The notes under the pieces were generated by a model that ran no database searches, was not told the origin of the DNA, and was given only the letters and a program-made list of their open reading frames with translations. Below, piece after piece: positions 56,087 through 64,000 of a DNA stretch of 64,000 bases. Position numbers and translations under genes: made by a program. The DNA lies in the NCBI GenBank assembly GCA_029260345.1, contig JAJDDK010000002.1, positions 248,001 through 312,000 on the forward strand, given 5' to 3'. This DNA is from Phycisphaerales bacterium (lineage in GTDB: Bacteria; Planctomycetota; Phycisphaerae; Phycisphaerales; UBA1924). Within the stretch, counting starts at the first letter, position 1. Each line of letters begins with the position of its first letter.

Positions 56087-58630
56087 TCAGCTGTTGGTCG
56101 TCGATGCGTTGAGTTGATTCTCAGCGTCGGTCAACATCTCGCGAAAACTTTCGAGCGCGACCGTGTCGCCGGAATCTTCAAGCACGCGTTCGGTTTTGCG
56201 CGCCGAGCGAACGATGCGATGTGTTGGGGCTCGGAACAGTATTTCATATTCAGCAAATGATTCGGTGATGAGCATTTCCGACTGCGCCGGATCGCTGCTT
56301 CGCAAGCTGACGCCGAGCGACGCCTTCGCCTCGGCGACATGGCGCCTTTCAGATTGCGCGGTGTTCATTCGAATGGTCAGCGCTTCCTGAAATGAAACAG
56401 ATGCGGCAGAGGCATCACCGCGACGGAGCGCAATGCGTCCAAGCATCATGTGCGAATCCGCGATGTCGTCGTGCCCCTCAGGCAACTTTCGAATGCGAAT
56501 GTCGAACGCCATACCGGCGAATCGGGTGGCCTCATCGAGGGAATCGCGCTCAAGAAAGATCTTCGCTTTTTCGTGGTACACGGTGGCGACGGACGTGTTG
56601 TCGTCACCCAGTCGCTGCAGATAAATGCTGAGCGATCGATCCAGCAGTGGCTCGGCCTCATCGTGCCGATCCTGATCCACCAGGCATTCCGCGAGGTTGG
56701 TGCACACGGCGCCGACGCGACGGTCGCTGTCGCCGCGAATGGATTCAATCAACGCGAGCGATTCTCGAAAAATTGGTTCGGCAAGAGCCGGATCTTTGTG
56801 GTCGTGGAGGAAACTCGCAAGATTGTTCAGGCTCGCCGCTATTGGCTCCTGCTTATCGAGTTGGTCGGCGAGCGCCACGCGCCGAATGCGCAGCGCTTCG
56901 CGATACAGGCGCTCCGCTTCATCGTCTTGACCCATTCGGTCCAGGCACGCGGCAAGGTGGTTTGTGGTGTCCGCCGTTTCCAGTGAATCCGCCCCAAAGA
57001 GGGTGAGTCGCATCGAGAGCGCCTGGCGATACAGAGGCTCTGCCGCGGCAAAATTGCCCTTCCACCAAAGCGACGCCGCGAGGCCGTGCATGGATTCAGC
57101 AAGTTCGGCGTTGTCGCCTTTCGAGACATCCCGAAGAATACTCAGCGCTTCGCGGTATTGAGCTTCAGCTTTGTCAAAAGCGCGGAGCTGAAGATACGTT
57201 TCGCCAACCAAAAGATGCACACCGGCTGCCACGTCACGGCGCTTCGGGGGGTCCTCGATGAGCCGCCGAGCCTGCGCATCATTCTGATCCATTAACGTGA
57301 AGTTTTGCCGAAAACTATCGCTGTTATCCGGGTTGAACTGGAGCACGGTGGCGGTCATGTAATTTTGGGTCTCTTGTTGCCGTTCGGTCTCGTTGAGCTT
57401 TGCGCGAACCTCCTGAAGAATTTGTACGGACGCTATGGCGATAATGCCCAATATGACGGTGATAGACACGCCGCCGATAGTTGTCGCGAGCTTGTTTCGA
57501 CGCATCCATCGACCGGCGCGCACGACCGATCCCGTGCGGCGTGCAATGATCGATTCGTCATTCAGAAATCGGCGAATGTCAGCTGCAAGCTCACCGGCGG
57601 ATGAGTACCGATTCGACGGTGTTTTTTCGAGCGCCTTCAAAAGGATCGCGTCGACGTCTTTCGTGACTTTCGGCCGGATCGTCGATGGCGCCGCCGGATC
57701 CACTTCCTCAATGCGTTTCAGCACTTCGGACAGCGAACCATCCATGATGCATGGCAGTTTGCCAGTGACAAGTTCATAGGCCACGGCGCCGAGGGAATAC
57801 ACATCCGTGCGCACGCTCAACTGGTCATAGCGGCCGCGCGATTGCTCCGGCGGCATGAACGCGAGCGTGCCGATGATCTGACCGGGTTCGGACAACGTCA
57901 TTTCGACGCCGGCTTTCGACACGGGATCGATCGCCTTTGCCAGGCCGAAGTCCAACAATCGCGGTTCTCCGCGGCTGTCGAGAATTACATTCGATGGTTT
58001 GAGGTCGCGATGCAGCACGCCGCGCTGGTGGGCGTAATCCACGGCGTCACAAATGCGGGCGACAAGATCAAGCGCTTCCTTGATGTCGCATTCACCCGGA
58101 ATGAGCGCATCGTCGAGCGAGCGCCCGTCGACATACTCCATGACATAAAACCAGCGTCGCCGGTGAACGCCCGAGTCGAGAATCGAAACGATGTTTGGGT
58201 GTTGCAGACGCGCGACAAGTTCGACCTCGCGCTCGAAGCGGCGCCGCCCGGATTCCGACGCCGCGGCTTGCCCAAGCATGAACTTTACGGCGACGCGCCG
58301 GCCGGTGGACTGCTGGTACGCCTCGTAAACCACGCCCATGCCGCCCTTGCCAAGGACGTCGATGATGTCATATCCCTCAATCTCAGGGAGTTCATCCCAA
58401 TTGACGGGGTCGCCACCTGAACTTGCGGATGAGTCAATGGTCGCAGCGGAGGACAGCCGGACGCGGCTCTCGCGGGCGATCGCCTCCTGAACCTCGGAGC
58501 GAGTCGTCTTGTGGTCAGACAAATCGGCCGTGGCGAGAACGTCGTCAATGGAGACACGTCGACCCTGGCTCCTCTGTTCAAAGAACCGGGCGACGATTTC
58601 AGAGACGGATTCTCGGGAAGCATCACTCAT
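56087..58630 (-). CDS. Membrane Ser/Thr protein kinase with TPR sensor region
   Basis: About 847 aa. The PknB-type kinase domain (about residues 85-350) has the glycine loop GKGGMGVVYEA, VAVKFM with the catalytic Lys, HRDLKPSN, DFGLAKAID and PPEQSRGRYDQLSVRTDVYS. One membrane helix (GGVSITVILGIIAIASVQIL) follows at about 390-410. The rest is extracytoplasmic TPRs (AEAQYREALSILRDVSKGDN, AAEPLYRQALSMRLTLFGAD, AERLYREALRIRRVALADQL and more), typical of planctomycete STPKs. The start is the Met at 58630; one 12 bases earlier is possible. It is divergent from the sigma-factor gene, with 79 bp between starts, implying a shared regulatory region. Substrates are unknown. Confidence 0.9.
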   Translation of the reverse strand: MSDASRESVSEIVARFFEQRSQGRRVSIDDVLATADLSDHKTTRSEVQEAIARESRVRLSSAATIDSSASSGGDPVNWDELPEIEGYDIIDVLGKGGMGVVYEAYQQSTGRRVAVKFMLGQAAASESGRRRFEREVELVARLQHPNIVSILDSGVHRRRWFYVMEYVDGRSLDDALIPGECDIKEALDLVARICDAVDYAHQRGVLHRDLKPSNVILDSRGEPRLLDFGLAKAIDPVSKAGVEMTLSEPGQIIGTLAFMPPEQSRGRYDQLSVRTDVYSLGAVAYELVTGKLPCIMDGSLSEVLKRIEEVDPAAPSTIRPKVTKDVDAILLKALEKTPSNRYSSAGELAADIRRFLNDESIIARRTGSVVRAGRWMRRNKLATTIGGVSITVILGIIAIASVQILQEVRAKLNETERQQETQNYMTATVLQFNPDNSDSFRQNFTLMDQNDAQARRLIEDPPKRRDVAAGVHLLVGETYLQLRAFDKAEAQYREALSILRDVSKGDNAELAESMHGLAASLWWKGNFAAAEPLYRQALSMRLTLFGADSLETADTTNHLAACLDRMGQDDEAERLYREALRIRRVALADQLDKQEPIAASLNNLASFLHDHKDPALAEPIFRESLALIESIRGDSDRRVGAVCTNLAECLVDQDRHDEAEPLLDRSLSIYLQRLGDDNTSVATVYHEKAKIFLERDSLDEATRFAGMAFDIRIRKLPEGHDDIADSHMMLGRIALRRGDASAASVSFQEALTIRMNTAQSERRHVAEAKASLGVSLRSSDPAQSEMLITESFAEYEILFRAPTHRIVRSARKTERVLEDSGDTVALESFREMLTDAENQLNASTTNS

Positions 58631-58709
58631 AGGCACGATCACAAGTCGGCTGACTGCCGTATCCTATCGGGGCAAACCGCGGTCGATCCCCTCCAGACCC
58701 TTCATCATT

Positions 58710-59357
58710 GTGCATGACACCAGCGGAAATCTCGACGAGTCGGATATTCCGATCCTTTGCGCCCAAGCCGCCGGTGGCGACCTCGATGCGGCGGAGCGAT
58801 TGCTATGGCTGCATCACGGACGGCTGTTGGGGCTTGCCCGCCGCAAGATAGGGGTGGATTGGCAAGGCAAACTCGACCCCGAGGATCTTCTGCAAGAGGC
58901 GTATATCGATGTCCTGCGGTCGATTACGGACTTTGAGGCGCAAGACGCGGAATCGTTCTATCGCTGGGCCGCAAGGATCGTGGATCACAAGTTCATTGAT
59001 CAAGTCCGCCGGTTCCGCCGCAAGAAAAGGGACGTCTCCCGCGAGCAGATGACCGGGCGAGCCGCGGCTGAGGGGCGGGAAACGCTGCTCTCGCAAATTA
59101 TTCCGGATACGACCACCCCCAGCCAGATCATGCGCCGCGAGGACGCCAACTTGGCCCTCATGTCCTGCATCGCGAAGCTCCCCGAGGAATACCGCACCGT
59201 CGTAACGCGGCACTACCTCCAGCAAGAGTCCTTCGCGGATATCGCGCCGGATCTGGACCGCAGCGAAGACGCCGTGCGGCGGATGTCGTCAAGGGCCGTC
59301 GAAAAGCTGCGTGAATGCATGGGGCGGGCGTCGCACTATTTGAGCCGCCTTCCCTGA
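58710..59357 (+). CDS. ECF-like sigma factor (STPK-associated)
   Basis: A 215-aa sigma-70-family factor from a GTG at 58710 (VHDTSGNLDESDIPILCAQA). Region 2 contains LDPEDLLQEAYIDVLRSITD and FYRWAARIVDHKFIDQVRRF. Region 4 has LPEEYRTVVTRHYLQQESFA and the HTH DIAPDLDRSEDAVRRMSSRA. There is no region 3, so it is ECF-like. It is divergent from the kinase gene at 58630; sigma/kinase pairs of this type are known in planctomycetes, where the kinase may substitute for an anti-sigma factor. Upstream in-frame residues lack similarity. The ATG at 58714 is out of frame. The start is not certain. Confidence 0.86.
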   Translation: MHDTSGNLDESDIPILCAQAAGGDLDAAERLLWLHHGRLLGLARRKIGVDWQGKLDPEDLLQEAYIDVLRSITDFEAQDAESFYRWAARIVDHKFIDQVRRFRRKKRDVSREQMTGRAAAEGRETLLSQIIPDTTTPSQIMRREDANLALMSCIAKLPEEYRTVVTRHYLQQESFADIAPDLDRSEDAVRRMSSRAVEKLRECMGRASHYLSRLP

Positions 59358-59538
59358 AATTCGACTTTTTTCAGAATCCACCCAATTAGCGCGCCCGAAC
59401 TCCCTTTCGATGACGCCGTACTACATGGCGGGCAAGGGAAACCGACGCCTCCCGACAACCAAACTCCTCGCGCAAGGCTGACCGGAGGGGGTCAGCCTTG
59501 ACGCGTGCGCACACCGCGCGGCTTTGTACTATCGCGGC

Positions 59539-61221
59539 ATGAACGCAACGCGAAATGCACGATTTTGGTGCGCTGGCGCTTCCGCATTGTTGGTCGCCAT
59601 GATTCTTGTGTCTGGATGTCACAGCGGTGGGAAAAGCGCCGCGCATCATTGGCCAGACAGTCTGGTTTTGACGTCCGAGCACAGTGAGTACAAAGCGACG
59701 GAAACGCATGCCGAAGTCGTTGCGATCATGGATCGGATCGCGGCGGATTCCTTCATCGCGACCCGTTCTTCACTTGGTGCGTCGTACGAAGGTCGGGAAC
59801 TCCCGTTGCTCATTCTCGCCGATCCGCCCATCAAGTCGGCGGCGGCAGCGCACGAGAGCGGCAAATTAATCGTTTACCTCCAGGCGAACATTCATGGCGG
59901 CGAAGTGTGCGGCAAGCCGGCGCTTTTGCAATTAGCCCGCGATGTGGCGCTCAGTTCCAATTCGCCCGATCGCGTTCTCCTGCAGGACATGATTCTCGTC
60001 ATTTGCCCGATTTACAACGCGGATGGCAACGACCGTATCGCGCCGGGTAATCGTGGCTCCGCGCAAAATGGGCCTGAACAAGGCATGGGCGAGCGCGCCA
60101 ATGCACAAGATCTGGATCTCAATCGTGATCACATGAAACTTGAAAGCCCGGAAGCGCAAGCGCTCGCCGCTTTCCTCACGGAATGGAATCCGCACCTGAC
60201 CATCGATTCGCACACGACCAATGGGTCGCTTCACGAATACGCGCTGACGTATGCGGCGCCGCAGAACCCATCGGGCCACGCAGCGCCCATTGAATTCATG
60301 CGTGACCAAATGCTTCCTTCGGTGTCGGTGTCGCTTGAAGAGCGAACCGGGATTCAATCATTCTTTTACGGAAACTTTGATCGGGATCGCACCGTGTGGG
60401 CGACGTATTCCCACGAGCCGCGCTTCGCAACGCCGTATCGAGGCTTGCGCAATCGCATGTCGATCCTGTCTGAGGCGTACGCTTACGACACGTACGAAGG
60501 ACGCGTGGAATCAACGCGAGAGTTCATTCGTGAGTGCCTGTATTACGCAGCCGCGCATCGTGACGAGATTGTCGCGATGCTTGATTTGGCCGAGCGCGCC
60601 ACGGTCACGGCCATCCTTGGGCCGTACAGCAACGAAGTCGGCATTCGTTATGAGATCGCACGATTTGATGAACCGGTCACGATTCCTGCTTTCGAGCGAG
60701 TGCTCGATGAGAACGGGACGCCGACCGGCGAAGTGCAATCGGTTGCGTACACCGTCGATCACTACGGACGATTCGAACCCACTCTTTCCGTGACGCGGCC
60801 CCATGCGTACATCATTCCGCCCGGGTTTGATCCGATTGTCGAAAAACTGCAACAACACGGCATCGTGGTCGAACGGGCAAACGAGTCATGGCAGTGCCCG
60901 GTGGAGATGTACACGATTGACTCGGTGAAATGGTCGGATCGCGCGTTTCAGGGTCATCGCGTCGCAACGGTTGAGGCGACGCCTTCCAAGGGAACCGCTG
61001 TCATTGCGCGTGGGTCGTGGATCGTTCCCATGAATCAACCGCTTGGCACGCTCGCGATGTATTTGCTTGAGCCGGAGTCGGACGACGGGCTCGTCACGTG
61101 GAATTTCCTTGATGACAACCTACGTCTCGGGCAGGTGTTCCCGGTCGGGCGTGCGATGGCCGGACGTGACCAGTGGATTCTTGTGGAAACCGGGGCGAAT
61201 ACGGCAAGACCGGCCCGATAA
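59539..61221 (+). CDS. M14-family zinc carboxypeptidase-like lipoprotein
   Basis: A 560-aa peptidase. A lipoprotein signal peptide (SALLVAMILVSGC) anchors it. The M14 domain has the zinc pair in NIHGGEVCGK (HxxE), the substrate region DLDLNRDHMKLESPE and the third ligand in TIDSHTTNGSLHEY. SEAYAYDTYEGRVE probably supplies the catalytic Glu. A C-terminal beta domain (about 360-560) holds TVDHYGRFEPTLSV and HAYIIPPGFDPIVEKL. Such proteins trim C-terminal residues from peptides or cell-wall fragments; the substrate is unknown. The start at 59539 is chosen for the signal peptide. Confidence 0.87.
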   Translation: MNATRNARFWCAGASALLVAMILVSGCHSGGKSAAHHWPDSLVLTSEHSEYKATETHAEVVAIMDRIAADSFIATRSSLGASYEGRELPLLILADPPIKSAAAAHESGKLIVYLQANIHGGEVCGKPALLQLARDVALSSNSPDRVLLQDMILVICPIYNADGNDRIAPGNRGSAQNGPEQGMGERANAQDLDLNRDHMKLESPEAQALAAFLTEWNPHLTIDSHTTNGSLHEYALTYAAPQNPSGHAAPIEFMRDQMLPSVSVSLEERTGIQSFFYGNFDRDRTVWATYSHEPRFATPYRGLRNRMSILSEAYAYDTYEGRVESTREFIRECLYYAAAHRDEIVAMLDLAERATVTAILGPYSNEVGIRYEIARFDEPVTIPAFERVLDENGTPTGEVQSVAYTVDHYGRFEPTLSVTRPHAYIIPPGFDPIVEKLQQHGIVVERANESWQCPVEMYTIDSVKWSDRAFQGHRVATVEATPSKGTAVIARGSWIVPMNQPLGTLAMYLLEPESDDGLVTWNFLDDNLRLGQVFPVGRAMAGRDQWILVETGANTARPAR

Positions 61222-61371
61222 GCACGAGGTTCTTCCTTCAATCTCGGAATCGGCTGTACCGAATTGCACGGGTCATGCGGTAGGATTGTCGGGAGCGCCT
61301 GCGGCACGCCGCCGTGGGCGTTGTCGCCATGCGACCGGATACGAAGACAACTACCAAACCGGAGAGAGCCG

Positions 61372-62835
61372 ATGGAATCTGTTTCGAAAGCCCTTTTTCC
61401 CTGCGCCCTTTCATTTGCGGCGCTGACCATGATCGCCGGCGAAGCCCTCGCTGGTGGTTCCCCGACGTTCACGAACGAAACCGGCTCACGCCTGGTCGCG
61501 GCCGCAAGCGTCGGCTCCAGCGACAACACGGAAAAAGATTACGGTCTCGGCGACTTTGATCAGGACGGCGACATCGACGTCTTCGTGGCGCGCCGCACCC
61601 GTTTGAACCCGCCGAACGGTCTTGGCAACGTCGTCGCAGCTGCAAACACGCTGCTGATGAACGAAGGCGGCGTTCTAACTGATCGCACCGCAACGCACGC
61701 TGCCGCCGCTCTCACGGCGCATGCTTCGCGCGATGTGCTCGTGCTTGATCTCAACAATGATGGCCTGCTTGACCTCTTTGTGGTCAACGGCAGCTCGGCG
61801 CCGCAGCAGATTTTCATGAATCAGGGCTTTGATGGCGGCATGAACTGGCTGGGCTTTGCGCCGGCCGCCGGCGGACTGAATCCGCTCGGCAACATGGACG
61901 GCTGGACCATCACCGGCGGCGATCTGATGGACGACGGCGATGGCTACCCGGACGTGTACATCGGTGTTCGCGTCGGCACGCACAAGCTGCTGCGCAATCT
62001 CGGCGACACCGGCGGTGGCTGGCTTGGCTTTGCAGATGACTCCGCGGCGCGACTCGGTGGCAACGCAAACACCAGCGGCGCGATCAAGTCTTCGCAGGCG
62101 ATCGACATCAATGGCGACGGCGATATTGATCTCGTGTACGACGAGGCCAACCCAACGGGTCAGCTTCGCATTCTGCACAACAACGGTTCAGGAGTGTTCA
62201 CGAGTGCGCCGCAGGCAGTGATTACGGGCGCGTCTTACAACTTCGGCTTGGGCGATCTTGACGGCAATGGCGTGATGGATTTCTACGGCGTTCGTAACGG
62301 TGTGGATCAGATTCGCACCAACCTCGGCGCCGGCGCCGGAGACTCCGTCAACCTCGGAACGACGCTTTCCGCTCCGGGAATCAGCAACGGCTTTGGCGCT
62401 ATCTGCCGCCCTGCGGACCTCGATGGCGACGGCACGACGGACTTCCTCGTGGCGGACCTCGATCAGGAATTCCCTGGCGATTGCTCTCGTCGTTTGCGCA
62501 TTTTCTTCAATTCCGGTGTATCTCCATTCTTGAGTGATGGCTACCCGACGCCGCAAGCGTGGAATCACAACGGCACGTCTGACATCGCGATGATCGACCT
62601 CGATGGCGACGGCGACCTCGACATGATGGTCGGCCACTGCTCCGGCAACACGATCTGGATGCAGGATGGTTCGCCAGCAGTCACAGGCGACCTGAACGGC
62701 GATGGAATCGTGAACGGCACGGACCTTGCCAACTTGTTGTCGCAGTGGGGCAGCGCGGGCAGCGCGGACTTCAACGACGACGGCGTGGTGAATGGTATTG
62801 ACCTCGCCGCATTGCTTGCGAACTGGACCACCTGA
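61372..62835 (+). CDS. Secreted FG-GAP/VCBS-like protein with dockerin-like end
   Basis: About 487 aa. The signal peptide is FAALTMIAGEALAG. The mature part is a row of FG-GAP/VCBS-type calcium-binding units (YGLGDFDQDGDIDVFVARR, VLVLDLNNDGLLDLFVVNG, AIDINGDGDIDLVYDEANP, FGLGDLDGNGVMDFYGVRN, PADLDGDGTTDFLVADLDQ, IAMIDLDGDGDLDMMVGH), probably an integrin-like beta-propeller. The end has two dockerin-like repeats (GDLNGDGIVNGTDLANLLSQ; DFNDDGVVNGIDLAALLANW). The start at 61372 has GGAGAGAG as RBS. The function is unknown, probably cell-surface or extracellular assembly. It is followed by a strong terminator. Confidence 0.87.
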   Translation: MESVSKALFPCALSFAALTMIAGEALAGGSPTFTNETGSRLVAAASVGSSDNTEKDYGLGDFDQDGDIDVFVARRTRLNPPNGLGNVVAAANTLLMNEGGVLTDRTATHAAAALTAHASRDVLVLDLNNDGLLDLFVVNGSSAPQQIFMNQGFDGGMNWLGFAPAAGGLNPLGNMDGWTITGGDLMDDGDGYPDVYIGVRVGTHKLLRNLGDTGGGWLGFADDSAARLGGNANTSGAIKSSQAIDINGDGDIDLVYDEANPTGQLRILHNNGSGVFTSAPQAVITGASYNFGLGDLDGNGVMDFYGVRNGVDQIRTNLGAGAGDSVNLGTTLSAPGISNGFGAICRPADLDGDGTTDFLVADLDQEFPGDCSRRLRIFFNSGVSPFLSDGYPTPQAWNHNGTSDIAMIDLDGDGDLDMMVGHCSGNTIWMQDGSPAVTGDLNGDGIVNGTDLANLLSQWGSAGSADFNDDGVVNGIDLAALLANWTT

Positions 62836-62864
62836 TTCGCACGTTTGAATTCTGAGTTCACGTG

Positions 62865-62900
62865 ACACCGGCGGCTCTCTAGAGTCGCCGGTGTTTTTTT
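62865..62900 (+). terminator. Rho-independent terminator after the FG-GAP gene
   Basis: ACACCGGCG, loop GCTCTCTAGAGT, CGCCGGTGT, then T-rich sequence. It ends at the stop codon of the convergent sulfotransferase gene. Confidence 0.9.
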
Positions 62901-64000
62901 AGGCGTGGCTCGATTGCACATCAGACGCTCGTTCAACATGCAGTGAGGCGCCGTTTTCGTCCATAGTGCGCCATCGCTCGATCAATGACCCCAGCGCCGC
63001 ATCCAGCTTTGCGCTCTCTTCCGCTGTCAGAGGTGTTTTTGGATTGCGCTTGAAATCGGAAATTCGATCTAGGTAAGCGTTCAACCGCGATTCGTACTCA
63101 TTCGTCCACGGCAGTTCAAGCTGTTCGTAAATGCGCTTGAGCGTATCGCCCGGGTGCGCCGCGAGATCTTCGTAACGAACATCGATCACCCGATCCGAGG
63201 GAAGCTGATCTGCCGCTTCATAGAATCGCTCTTCCATGGCCCGATACAACTCCGGATAGCGATCGATGTACCGCTCGTTGTCACGCGGGTCCTGAAGCTG
63301 AAAGAGTAAGTGAGCCGTCTGTGCCAAATGATCGTTGGATCGAATCACATCAACCGGATCACGCCGAATATGGACAAACTTGGCGCCGGGGTAGAGGTCG
63401 AGCAGCAACTCCATGCGTCCGGTGTTGTGTGGATTCTTCAGGAGCGGCCGTTCATCTATATATCGAAACGCAGAGCGAATGAATCGAAGGTGCAGTTTGC
63501 TCCAATGCGCGCGCTCCTTGTCCGTCATCTGATCCGGGAAACCAAAACGATCGTACCGGCGGGCCAGTCGCGGAAGACGAAGCGACCAATCCGGCGACAG
63601 CCCGGTCATGTTGGCGATTGCAAATTCATCCTCCGCCGGAGTTCCCATACCAAATGCGACCGCATCCATGGGGCGCTTCCAGGGCGAGAAAATCTCAAAC
63701 ACTGGGCGCAGCAGCCAGCCGCTAAAGCGAAATCCGAATGGATTCATCACTTGCCACGTGGTCGGCGCCGTGAACTGCGGATCGATTGAGAGCAAATTGT
63801 GAAGGTGCGTGGTCCCGCTACGGTGCGCGCCGAGGATGAAAATCGGCGGCTGCCGCAGTGGTCGTTGCGGCGCCAGTCGCGCGGCAAGGCGCTCAGGCAA
63901 AGTCAGAATGGTATTTCCTGCTGAAAGTATCAGCGTCGCAATGAGTCGCGGGATGTAGACGGCGCCGATTTGAAACCGTGCTCGCCAGAGTTGAGGCAGC
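62899..64000 (-). CDS. Sulfotransferase family protein, N-terminus cut by window edge
   Basis: The frame stays open past base 64000, so the true start is outside; the TTG at 63900 is probably internal. The product reads LPQLWRARFQIGAVYIPRLI, then a hydrophobic stretch, then the PAPS-binding 5'-PSB loop IFILGAHRSGTTHLHNLLSI. The 3'-phosphate site is in AKFVHIRRDPVDVIRSNDHL, and VIDVRYEDLAAHPGDTLKRI is a conserved family segment. This matches the bacterial Sulfotransfer_3-type family, which sulfates glycans or lipids. The hydrophobic N-terminal part suggests membrane association. The acceptor is unknown. Confidence 0.85.
   Translation of the reverse strand, partial: LPQLWRARFQIGAVYIPRLIATLILSAGNTILTLPERLAARLAPQRPLRQPPIFILGAHRSGTTHLHNLLSIDPQFTAPTTWQVMNPFGFRFSGWLLRPVFEIFSPWKRPMDAVAFGMGTPAEDEFAIANMTGLSPDWSLRLPRLARRYDRFGFPDQMTDKERAHWSKLHLRFIRSAFRYIDERPLLKNPHNTGRMELLLDLYPGAKFVHIRRDPVDVIRSNDHLAQTAHLLFQLQDPRDNERYIDRYPELYRAMEERFYEAADQLPSDRVIDVRYEDLAAHPGDTLKRIYEQLELPWTNEYESRLNAYLDRISDFKRNPKTPLTAEESAKLDAALGSLIERWRTMDENGASLHVERASDVQSSHA

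Overview
The window is GC-rich, densely coded bacterial chromosome. It very probably comes from the Planctomycetota, most likely a Phycisphaerae-like lineage. Several things point there: secreted proteins ending in a Pro-(Ala/Thr)-Pro-Gly / hydrophobic / poly-Arg sorting tail; others ending in dockerin-like DxNxDGxVDxxDLAxLLxxWG repeats; a Ser/Thr kinase-TPR gene divergent from an ECF-type sigma gene; an IS200-like REP-associated transposase with planctomycete-style GAGCCCCGAGCGCAAGCGAGG palindromes; and scattered palindromic repeats. LPS-type genes (kdsD, lptC-like) and peptidoglycan genes (PBP2, RodA) imply a diderm envelope with a wall. No rRNA, tRNA or CRISPR was recognised. The assignment rests on gene content only.

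Layout. 1-10.3 kb: an lptC-like gene (cut by the window edge) behind kdsD; then scpA without scpB, a coiled-coil gene overlapping it tail to tail, and a plus-strand run rluB, yihY-type membrane protein, coaX, MnmE-like GTPase, TPR-like membrane protein, rluD. 10.3-15.7 kb: CYTH protein and ligA (minus), a strongly divergent folD homologue, tatA, two small hypotheticals. 15.7-30 kb: M20 and S9A peptidases, a large membrane protein with an ABC ATPase, fusA, cobalamin adenosyltransferase, a SpoIIE/RsbU phosphatase, an asparaginase-type Ntn hydrolase and a tail-sorted secreted protein.

30-38.8 kb: methionine aminopeptidase and a complete histidine-degradation set on the minus strand (hutH, hutU, hutG, hutI), converting histidine to glutamate plus formamide. 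A redoxin lipoprotein lies between hutH and hutU. A 0.7-kb RAYT/REP element lies between hutU and hutG and has cut off the 5' half of a four-helix-bundle gene.

38.9-53 kb: folE2, mrdA-rodA, rsmG, a DinG-type helicase, a phosphohexomutase, a membrane ATPase followed by a STAS protein, and thiS-thiG. 53-64 kb: two paralogous secreted proteins with different C-terminal anchors, the kinase/sigma pair, an M14 peptidase lipoprotein, an FG-GAP/dockerin-like secreted protein and a sulfotransferase running off the right edge.

The points most worth following are the FolD homologue lacking all three classical active-site residues; the RAYT element inside the hut cluster; the GTPase that looks like a shortened MnmE; the ExeA-like membrane ATPase with a STAS neighbour; the Ca-loop-like insert in PBP2; and the two secreted paralogues with swapped C-terminal modules.
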